Shown here: in pieces, positions 1 through 5,489 of the stretch
Layout: each line of letters starts with the position of its first letter
Numbering within the stretch: position 1 is the first letter of the stretch
From: UBA8346 sp050260935
GTDB lineage: Bacteria; Bacillota; UBA4882; UBA8346
Assembly: GCA_050260935.1 (NCBI GenBank)
Contig: JBLNCU010000050.1
Coordinates: 1 to 5,489 of the forward strand
Reading direction: 5' to 3'
Length of the DNA: 5,489 bases
Translations under genes and position numbers: made by a program
The notes under the pieces: model-generated
Told to the model about the DNA's origin: nothing
Seen by the model: the letters and a program-made list of their open reading frames with translations, nothing else
Databases searched by the model: none

Positions 1-2
1 TC

Positions 3-587
3 GTAAATCTGGTTTTAGGAGTTTTAGCGGCTTATACCTTCGCCAGGCGGAAATTCAAAGGTGGGACGGCGTCATTCAATTTTATTCTGGGAAGCCGGTT
101 AATGCCGGTGATGGCCATAGCTATACCTTATTATGTAATCATTCAAAATTTACATCTGCTCGATACCCAACTCTCGTTGATATTGGTCAATACCGCCTTA
201 ACCTTGCCGCTGACCATTTGGTTTTTAACTTTGTATATCACCAATGTGCCGCTGGAAATCGAGGAGTCCAGCCGGGTTGACGGGTGCAGCTCTTTTCAAT
301 CACTGGTAAGGATCGTAATGCCGTTAACCGTGCCGGCCTTAATAACAGCGGCGGCGTTTGCTTTTATGACTTCATATAACGAGTTTGTCTTTGCCAGGTT
401 TTTGACTCAAACCATTCAATCACAGACAGGTCCGGTTATTATTGCCTCAATCTCCGGAAATCCGGACGTGTCATATTCCCTGATCTCGGTATGTGTTACC
501 CTGGCAATGATTCCGCCTTTGATCCTGGCGGTGGTGATGCGGAAATGGCTTACTGAAGGGTTATCCTCCACCGTTACGATTCGTTGA
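3..587 (+). CDS. ABC sugar transporter permease, MalG type (5' partial)
   Basis: This is an inner-membrane permease subunit of a CUT1-type carbohydrate ABC importer. It forms half of the membrane channel and docks on the ATPase. The frame is open from base 3 with no start codon that fits the family, so the gene begins upstream; 194 residues are visible, against roughly 270-280 in the family. The ATG at 102 lies inside the conserved permease domain and is not the true start. The visible part opens with the family-like stretch AAYTFARRKFKG, then hydrophobic segments at about residues 33-50, 57-80, 108-125 and 157-179 (partial numbering). The ATPase-coupling EAA loop is clear at about 85-107 (EIEESSRVDG, ending in P107). 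The C-terminus, KWLTEGLSSTVTIR, matches the usual R-x-x-x-x-GLTAGAVK-like tail. The other permease, binding protein and ATPase are presumably upstream or elsewhere. The substrate is unknown; family assignment is firm. Confidence 0.93.
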   Translation, partial: VNLVLGVLAAYTFARRKFKGGTASFNFILGSRLMPVMAIAIPYYVIIQNLHLLDTQLSLILVNTALTLPLTIWFLTLYITNVPLEIEESSRVDGCSSFQSLVRIVMPLTVPALITAAAFAFMTSYNEFVFARFLTQTIQSQTGPVIIASISGNPDVSYSLISVCVTLAMIPPLILAVVMRKWLTEGLSSTVTIR

Positions 588-617
588 TTTTCTATGCTTT
601 ATTTCTGATTAATCCTG

Positions 618-632
618 TCCGGTGAAACCGGA
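618..632 (+). other. small perfect hairpin in the permease/GATase-like gap
   Basis: TCCGGT-GAA-ACCGGA is a perfect 6-bp inverted repeat around a 3-base loop, extendable by one G-U pair in RNA. It lies 30 bases after the permease stop. It is followed by an A-rich stretch (about 645-668), not a T tract, so it is not a standard intrinsic terminator on the + strand. It could stabilise or mark a processing point in the mRNA between the transporter and enzyme genes, or be chance. It is the only clear structure in this gap. Confidence 0.35.
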
Positions 633-666
633 TCGGCGCTGTCAAATAAAAAAACAAAAAATTAAT

Positions 667-674
667 AAGGAGGT
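667..674 (+). promoter_or_regulatory. strong ribosome binding site
   Basis: AAGGAGGT is a full anti-16S match with 8 bases between it and the ATG at 683. It fixes the start of the amidotransferase-like gene and sits in an A-rich, probably unstructured leader, which suggests efficient translation. Confidence 0.9.
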
Positions 675-682
675 ACTTAACG

Positions 683-1453
683 ATGAAAGTATTGTATGCT
701 GGAGATGCCTGTTCGAAAATCGGACCCCTGTTTGTCGCTTCTCCTTTTAATCTGGAGGTAAAAGGTTTTTCCCATCACATCTGGGGCCAGCCTCTAATCG
801 ACGCTCTGAAAGCCGGGGGCAATGAAGTAACCCATATGACAAATGAACAAGCCATTTCCGACTTTCCCAGGACAGTAGAGGAACTTTCCAAATATGATGT
901 GGTAATTATAAGTGATTGTGAGTGTGAGGTTTTATCGCTTTATCCGTTTTGGGTAGCGGGAACGCCCTTACCACGCACCAATCGCCTGAAAGCAATCCGC
1001 GAGTTTACCCGTCAGGGCGGAGGGTTGTTAATGATTGGCGGGTGGACGTCGTTCAGCGGCCGTTTCGGTCACGGCGGGTATTATGACACTCCGGTTGAGG
1101 AAGCCTTGCCCGTCAACTGTCTAAAAGGTGTGGACGACCGGGTCGAAACTCCGGAAGGCGTTAATGTGAATATTAAAAAAGCCGATCATCCAATTGTTAA
1201 GGGGATCCCTTGGAAAGAAGCTCCGGTGTTTGAAGGTTTTAATAAAATTATCCCCAAAGAAGGCGCGGATGTAATCGCCACTATTGGTGAGGGTGAAGAT
1301 GAAAGCCCGTTGATTGTAACCTGGCAATTTGGCAAGGGCCGGGCCATGGCTTTTGCCAGCGATTGCTCGCCTCATTGGGCCGAATACTTTCAACCGTGGG
1401 AATATTACGGCCAGTTCTGGCGCCAGGCTATAAGCTGGCTCGGCGGCAAGTGA
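683..1453 (+). CDS. glutamine amidotransferase-like protein (PF07090-like)
   Basis: A 256-residue soluble protein with the class I glutamine amidotransferase-like fold, closest in appearance to the 'putative glutamine amidotransferase' family (PF07090, formerly DUF1355) and more distantly to ThuA. Seen directly: an N-terminal strand MKVLYAGDA, the strand YDVVIISDCE at 71-80, the glycine-rich turn GGGLLMIGGWTSFSG at 112-126, HPIVKGIPW at 169-177, and a C-terminal FGKGRAMAFASDCSPHW at 216-232. Where true amidotransferases carry the nucleophile cysteine (G-x-C-x-G), this protein has I-G-G-W (W121), so ordinary glutaminase activity is unlikely. No signal peptide or membrane segment is seen, so it is probably cytoplasmic. 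The start is fixed by the AAGGAGGT at 667-674. The oxidoreductase gene begins 13 bases downstream, so the two are almost certainly co-transcribed, suggesting a shared role in sugar metabolism. The fold call is fairly sure; the molecular function is unknown. Confidence 0.85.
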   Translation: MKVLYAGDACSKIGPLFVASPFNLEVKGFSHHIWGQPLIDALKAGGNEVTHMTNEQAISDFPRTVEELSKYDVVIISDCECEVLSLYPFWVAGTPLPRTNRLKAIREFTRQGGGLLMIGGWTSFSGRFGHGGYYDTPVEEALPVNCLKGVDDRVETPEGVNVNIKKADHPIVKGIPWKEAPVFEGFNKIIPKEGADVIATIGEGEDESPLIVTWQFGKGRAMAFASDCSPHWAEYFQPWEYYGQFWRQAISWLGGK

Positions 1454-1454
1454 C

Positions 1455-1462
1455 AGGGGGGT
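1455..1462 (+). promoter_or_regulatory. G-rich, imperfect ribosome binding site
   Basis: AGGGGGGT begins just after the upstream stop codon and lies only 4 bases from the ATG at 1467. It is a degenerate form of AGGAGG with short spacing, weaker than the sites of the two flanking genes. The oxidoreductase may rely partly on translational coupling to the preceding gene. Confidence 0.65.
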
Positions 1463-1466
1463 AACT

Positions 1467-2501
1467 ATGAAAAATATTACCTTTGCGGTTGTCGGCTCGG
1501 GATTTATGGGACAAATAATTGCGGAAGCCGCTAGCGAGTTGCCTTATACCCAGTGTGTGGGCGCAGTGGATGTTGATATCAAACAAGCCCGGACTTTGGT
1601 GGAGAAATGCGGCGGTAACGCCTATGCCAGCCCCGAAGAAATGCTGGCGAAAGAGAAGCCGGAAGCGGTCTTCATCGCCACTCCTGAAGTTTTTCACCGG
1701 GAGCCGGCTTTGGCCGCTATCAAAGCCGGGGCCAACCTTTTCGTGGAAAAGCCGCTGGCGGTCTCGCTGGAAGATGCCGATGCTATTATTAAAGCGGCTA
1801 AAGCCGCCGGCCTTAAATTAATGACCGGCCACATTCTGAGATTCGAACAAACTTACGCCATGATCAAGTCGGCGATTGACGAAGGAAGCATCGGGAAATT
1901 CCGTTCGGCTTATGCCCGGCGGGTTGCCACTATTGATGAAGCCCGGCGGCTTAAAGGGAGAATCTCCCCCCTGACCTATATCGGGGTGCATGATTTTGAT
2001 CAATTCCTCTGGTATCATCCGATGCCGGTAAAATCGGTTTTTGCCAGGGCAATCAAGGGCCGGGTTCAGGAAGAGCTTGGTGTCTATGATGTCGCCTGGG
2101 TAATGATCGAATTTGCCGACGGAGCCCTTGGTATTGAAGAAGTCGGCTGGTGCCTGCCTGAGGAATGGGCCAAATGGCAGCAACCAAGTAGTTGGGGTGG
2201 GTTCGGCGACGTGCGGATGAACGTGATCGGCACTGAAGGGGCGCTAAACATCAACCTGACACCGATGGATCTCTACGGATGCAACCGTGAAGGCTGGAAG
2301 TTTCCCGATACCCGCCATTGGCCGAAGATGCACGGCAAAATAAACGGGGCTTTAAAGGCCGAGGTCGAACACTTCTTCGACTGCATCCTTTATGACCGGG
2401 AGCCTTTATCCGGAGGCGAAAACGGACGGAGAGCGGTGGAAATAATGTTGGCGGCCGAGCGTTCGATCGCTGAGGATAGAGTAATTTCACTGCCATTATG
2501 A
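1467..2501 (+). CDS. Gfo/Idh/MocA family NAD(P)-dependent sugar oxidoreductase
   Basis: A complete 344-residue oxidoreductase of normal family length. Members oxidise or reduce hydroxyl/keto groups of sugars, inositols or glycosides using NAD(P). The N-terminal Rossmann domain shows VVGSGFMG (G10, G12, G15 as the dinucleotide motif), with an acidic D35/D37 after the second strand (VGAVDVD), which tends to favour NAD over NADP. IATPEVFHREPALAAIKAGANLFVEKPLA carries the signature EKP at 94-96, with K95 the expected catalytic lysine. The C-terminal alpha/beta domain contains YIGVHDFDQFLWY, where H175 and D178 fit the family's second active-site motif D-x-G-x-H-x-x-D; the leading Asp is Tyr171 here. 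NVIGTEGALNI at 252-262 and the final AVEIMLAAERSIAEDRVISLPL are also typical. The start is supported by the Rossmann motif falling 10 residues in. It follows the amidotransferase-like gene by 13 bases, an arrangement like thuA-thuB. The exact substrate cannot be assigned. Confidence 0.95.
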   Translation: MKNITFAVVGSGFMGQIIAEAASELPYTQCVGAVDVDIKQARTLVEKCGGNAYASPEEMLAKEKPEAVFIATPEVFHREPALAAIKAGANLFVEKPLAVSLEDADAIIKAAKAAGLKLMTGHILRFEQTYAMIKSAIDEGSIGKFRSAYARRVATIDEARRLKGRISPLTYIGVHDFDQFLWYHPMPVKSVFARAIKGRVQEELGVYDVAWVMIEFADGALGIEEVGWCLPEEWAKWQQPSSWGGFGDVRMNVIGTEGALNINLTPMDLYGCNREGWKFPDTRHWPKMHGKINGALKAEVEHFFDCILYDREPLSGGENGRRAVEIMLAAERSIAEDRVISLPL

Positions 2502-2533
2502 TGCAAGCATAAAACCATTGGCTACAGAAATAC

Positions 2534-2562
2534 GTGGCACTTGAAAACAGCGCCACTTTTTT
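2534..2562 (+). terminator. probable intrinsic terminator or attenuator
   Basis: GTGGC at 2534-2538 pairs with GCCAC at 2552-2556. Inside, C2540-G2550 and T2541-A2549 can add two pairs across an A/C mismatch. The stem is followed directly by six T residues (2557-2562). It starts 33 bases after the oxidoreductase stop. The stem is short, so termination may be partial and would lower expression of the downstream DUF5107-TPR gene relative to the enzymes. Confidence 0.55.
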
Positions 2563-2567
2563 AATAT
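2541..2567 (+). promoter_or_regulatory. weak sigma-A-type promoter candidate
   Basis: TTGAAA (2541-2546, 5 of 6 to TTGACA) and TAATAT (2562-2567, 4 of 6 to TATAAT) are separated by 15 bases, shorter than the usual 17. They overlap the loop and T tract of the hairpin. If real, the promoter would give the DUF5107-TPR gene its own transcript. AT-rich gaps produce such matches easily, so this is tentative. Confidence 0.22.
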
Positions 2568-2579
2568 ACCAAAAGTCGA

Positions 2580-2586
2580 AAGGAGG
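2580..2586 (+). promoter_or_regulatory. strong ribosome binding site
   Basis: AAGGAGG lies 7 bases before the ATG at 2594 and fixes the start of the long final gene. Confidence 0.9.
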
Positions 2587-2593
2587 ATTTACA

Positions 2594-5489
2594 ATGGAAA
2601 AGGTAAAAGCCTATCAAACCAAAAAAACTATCAAGACTTATTTAGTCGGGAAAGCGGATATCAACCCCTTTATCAGTGAATTTTTAGGGAGTTTACTTTT
2701 TTATCCCTACCCCTTGAAAAACAATTTAACCAAAGAAGTCAAAAACATAGATTATAATTTGTACTGCCTGGAAAATGACTATTTTCACCTGGCTGTCCTG
2801 CCGGATCTGGGCGGTAAGTTATACTCGGCTTTTGATAAACGGAGCAACCGGGATATTTTCTATTGCAATCCGGTTGTAAAACCGCAGTTAATCGGGTGCA
2901 CCGGCGCCTGGACCTCCGGCGGCATCGAATTTAATTTTCCCAACCGGGGGCACCGGCCTTCGGCCACCGACTACACAGACACGGTTTTCCAGGAATACGA
3001 GGACGGATCGGCTGCCATTATTATAAGCGATACCGACATGATTTCCTGGCAACGGTTCACTGTAGAGCTGCGGCTTTATCCTGGAAAGGCTTATATTGAA
3101 GAGACTGTCCGGATTTATAATCCAAACGATTATAACGATTCTTATTATGTATGGTCAACCAGCGCCGAACATGAGGTTCAAGGACTAGAGTACCGTTATC
3201 CCAACCTTTGGCATTTTGATGAGGAGGCCCGGACCAAGCATCTTTGGCCATTTGGGAAATACGGAACCGATCTGCGGTTCCTCGACACCATGAAAGCTTA
3301 TACTTTACCGTTCGGCAGCGAGGTTTTAAAAGATTATATGGGTTTATATGATTGGAATGCCGATGCCGGAATTGTCCATGTCGCCGATTACCGGTTGGTC
3401 CCGGGGAAAAAGGCTTGGTCTTGGGGGAGCGCTACCGCCGGGCGCAATTGGTGCAAACGTTTGGCTGAGGACGGCAGCGGTTATGTCGAGATGCAAACCG
3501 GGGCGGTTGAGACTCAGAACCAGTTTAATTTCATTGATCCGCACACCCATTTGGAGTATAAGGAGTATTGGTTGCATGCGAGCAACAACGGCCCCCTTTG
3601 CGCGGCCAGTAAAGATGTTATCGCTTCTTACGAAATTAAGGGTGACGCTATCCATTTTAAGCTACTGGGCACCGCTGATTTTCCGGATGCCGACTTCCGG
3701 TTGATTGTTGGGGATAATCAATTGTTTCAAAGAACCGTCAGTTTAAACCCAATAAACAGCGCTCAAATAACGGTCCCCTTTAAACTGGAATGGATGGATG
3801 AGGATATTAAATTCAGTTTGCTTTGCGGGGGGGAGATCCTGCTTCAAGAGACCATTCTCGACAATGATGAGGCTCTCGAAATGATCGACAGGGAAGAATA
3901 TATCAGCAGCGATGAGAAGCGGGAATCCAACATCGCCAAAGCCATTGATCTTGAGAAACGGCGCCATTACAACAAGGCTATCGAACTGTATAACCAAATT
4001 ATTGATAATAACCCGGAATATATTCAGGCTTATCTTCGGCGGGCTGTTTGTTTTATGAAAAAACGGGATTACGCCAAAGCCTTGGGTACGCTGGAAAAGA
4101 TCATCACCGGCAATTACGAAGACGTGGAACTGGTCTTTTATTACGCGTTGGCGTTATGGCATAACGGGCAACAGTTGAAAGCGGTGAAGCATCTCTTTAA
4201 AGTGCCCAATTCATCGCCTCTCTTCGCCGCGGCTTCCTATTTTACCGCTTTATATCATACCCTGAACCGGGAGTATCAAAGCGCGCTTGAAAAATTGGCT
4301 TATTCAATTAAATACGCGCCGTCCCATTTTAAGAGCTTCTTATTGTATGCTTACATTTTAAGCCGGATCGGGAAAAAAGAGGCCGCCGTAGAGGTTTTAG
4401 AAGGTTACCTCCGGGATAATCCCATTGATTACATAGGAATGTACCTTCTGGACCAAATTAGAAACACTACCGGATATTCGGCGTTAATCTTCCAACAGAA
4501 ACAAAACGTCTACGAATTGCTGGACTTCTTTGATCAGCTCCGGGATTGGAAAGAGTGCCTCTCCATAATAGAATCCTATGAAAAACAGGAGAACGCGGCC
4601 CCGCTTCTCAAAGCATACAAGTATTACTATCTGGACCGTCAGAGTCCGGATCAGTGCACGCGATTGGCGGCTGCGGTTGAAAGCCTGCCGTTGGACTACA
4701 ACTTCCCCAATCACCGGATCGACCTTCAGGCCCTCGAATCTATCCTGGACCGTTCCGATAAGGCTAAATACCTATACGGATTGATGCAGTACCGGAATGA
4801 GAACTTCGATCTGGCCCTAAAATACTGGAATGAATTGGCGGAGAAAGACTTCGATTATTCGGTACTCTACCGGAATTTGGCTTACTATTATCAAAAATTC
4901 GCCAAGGATTATCCGCGTGTATGTCAGCTGGCGGAGAAAGGGTTGCCCAAGAAGCCTTTTAATGATGAGTTCTATTATTTACTGTATACTGCTTATAAAG
5001 AATTGAATCTACAAGACAAGTTGCAAGGGCTGCTGGAATCTTTGGAAAAGTTCCCGGAGAAAACCGAGCCCTGCATCCGGGTTTGGATCGACATGCTAAA
5101 TTACACCGGCCAGCATGAAAAGGCGGTGTCAATTATCAAAGACACCGAATTCTCCTTCTGGGAGATCGATCCCGACGGGTTGATGCCCTATGTGAAGATA
5201 TACAAAGAGTCCTATTTGGGATTGGCCAGGCAGGCGCTGGGCCGGAAGGACTATCCGGCCGCCCTCGACGCTATCGAGAATTGTCTGAACATGGTCAAAA
5301 AGCATGAGGAGAAATTTGCCGAAGTCTACTTCTATGCCGGTTTAATCCATGAAAAAATGGGTTGTTTTCAAAAGGCGCTGGAGTATTATGACAAAATCAG
5401 CCGGGAAAACATTGTCAGTACCGATCCCGAGTTTAAATATCTGGTTAAGGCCGCCAACCGGATGGTCAAATTGAATTGGATCGGCATCA
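2594..5489 (+). CDS. DUF5107-type domain plus TPR repeat protein (3' partial)
   Basis: The frame is open from this ATG to the window end: 965 complete codons, no stop, so the C-terminus is missing. Reading base by base I found no in-frame stop. Residues ~40-335 look like a DUF5107 domain (PF17128), related in fold to galactose-mutarotase-like and glycoside-hydrolase beta-sandwiches. The hallmark is WTSGGIEFNFP at 106-116 followed by RGHRP at 118-122; HTHLEYKEYWLHA at 317-329 closes the domain. Residues ~336-425 are a beta-rich, Ig-like linker. From ~443 to the end it is helical with degenerate TPRs: for example HYNKAIELYNQII (458-470), DYAKALGTLEKII (492-504), NFDLALKYWNELA (737-749), DYPAALDAIENCL (886-898) and CFQKALEYYDKIS (924-936). 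The N-terminus is charged, with no signal peptide or membrane segment, so it is probably cytoplasmic. Proteins of this architecture usually have about 1,000-1,100 residues, so most of it is here. I know of no established activity; carbohydrate binding or processing is inferred from fold and neighbours. Confidence 0.88.
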   Translation, partial: MEKVKAYQTKKTIKTYLVGKADINPFISEFLGSLLFYPYPLKNNLTKEVKNIDYNLYCLENDYFHLAVLPDLGGKLYSAFDKRSNRDIFYCNPVVKPQLIGCTGAWTSGGIEFNFPNRGHRPSATDYTDTVFQEYEDGSAAIIISDTDMISWQRFTVELRLYPGKAYIEETVRIYNPNDYNDSYYVWSTSAEHEVQGLEYRYPNLWHFDEEARTKHLWPFGKYGTDLRFLDTMKAYTLPFGSEVLKDYMGLYDWNADAGIVHVADYRLVPGKKAWSWGSATAGRNWCKRLAEDGSGYVEMQTGAVETQNQFNFIDPHTHLEYKEYWLHASNNGPLCAASKDVIASYEIKGDAIHFKLLGTADFPDADFRLIVGDNQLFQRTVSLNPINSAQITVPFKLEWMDEDIKFSLLCGGEILLQETILDNDEALEMIDREEYISSDEKRESNIAKAIDLEKRRHYNKAIELYNQIIDNNPEYIQAYLRRAVCFMKKRDYAKALGTLEKIITGNYEDVELVFYYALALWHNGQQLKAVKHLFKVPNSSPLFAAASYFTALYHTLNREYQSALEKLAYSIKYAPSHFKSFLLYAYILSRIGKKEAAVEVLEGYLRDNPIDYIGMYLLDQIRNTTGYSALIFQQKQNVYELLDFFDQLRDWKECLSIIESYEKQENAAPLLKAYKYYYLDRQSPDQCTRLAAAVESLPLDYNFPNHRIDLQALESILDRSDKAKYLYGLMQYRNENFDLALKYWNELAEKDFDYSVLYRNLAYYYQKFAKDYPRVCQLAEKGLPKKPFNDEFYYLLYTAYKELNLQDKLQGLLESLEKFPEKTEPCIRVWIDMLNYTGQHEKAVSIIKDTEFSFWEIDPDGLMPYVKIYKESYLGLARQALGRKDYPAALDAIENCLNMVKKHEEKFAEVYFYAGLIHEKMGCFQKALEYYDKISRENIVSTDPEFKYLVKAANRMVKLNWIGI

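Noticed and set aside
623..636. Partial match to the CcpA cre consensus (TGAAACCGGATCGG); a similar partial match at 2542-2555 (TGAAAACAGCGCCA)
   Set aside because: Each matches only about 7 of 9 fixed positions of the degenerate consensus and neither is a good palindrome of the cre type; I cannot separate them from chance, although catabolite control would fit a sugar locus.
1121..1393. 90-codon open frame on the - strand inside the GATase-like gene
   Set aside because: It lies wholly within a well-supported + strand gene, shows no recognisable domain and no supporting ribosome binding site was found; it is a shadow frame.
1806..1830. GCCGG...CCGGC inverted repeat within the oxidoreductase gene
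   Set aside because: It is explained by Ala/Gly codons in conserved coding sequence, and no T tract or other regulatory context follows.
1428..2556. Minus-strand open frames (1428-1697, 1818-2183, 2251-2556) and a + frame (1519-1821) over the oxidoreductase
   Set aside because: The oxidoreductase frame has all its family motifs in place; these frames give low-complexity or Arg/Pro-rich translations without recognisable domains.
3057..4784. Several 64-118-codon frames on both strands across the long final gene (3057-3251, 3344-3655, 3348-3704, 3743-3997, 4484-4714, 4578-4784)
   Set aside because: The frame from 2594 is open throughout with continuous DUF5107 and TPR features, so these are shadows of it.

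Overview
The window holds the end of one gene, two complete genes and most of a fourth, all on the + strand and closely spaced. It looks like part of a carbohydrate uptake and catabolism locus. The strong AAGGAGG ribosome binding sites, short gaps and moderate GC content suggest a Bacillota (Firmicutes, Clostridia-like) bacterium. CGG is frequent among Arg codons. The lineage is an inference from style, not from a marker gene.

Layout: (1) 3-587, the C-terminal two thirds of a MalG-type ABC sugar transporter inner-membrane permease, whose 5' end lies outside the window. (2) A 95-base gap with a small perfect hairpin and a strong ribosome binding site. (3) 683-1453, a 256-residue glutamine-amidotransferase-like protein that has no cysteine at the expected nucleophile position. 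(4) 1467-2501, a Gfo/Idh/MocA NAD(P)-dependent sugar oxidoreductase, starting 13 bases after the previous stop. (5) A 92-base gap with a probable intrinsic terminator or attenuator, a weak overlapping promoter candidate and a strong ribosome binding site. (6) 2594 to the window end, a very long open frame with no stop: an N-terminal DUF5107-type domain (mutarotase/glycoside-hydrolase-like) followed by a long TPR superhelix. Its 3' end is missing.

How they may work together: the permease imports a sugar or glycoside, the oxidoreductase oxidises a hydroxyl of it or of a derivative, and the amidotransferase-like protein is a candidate partner in that step. The order permease, amidotransferase-like protein, Gfo/Idh/MocA dehydrogenase resembles the rhizobial thu operon (thuEFGK-thuA-thuB), which acts on trehalose and related disaccharides through 3-keto intermediates. 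The DUF5107-TPR protein may bind or process a carbohydrate in the cytoplasm, since it has no signal peptide. The substrate cannot be read from this sequence. I saw no RNA genes, CRISPR arrays, insertion sequences, attachment sites or origins.
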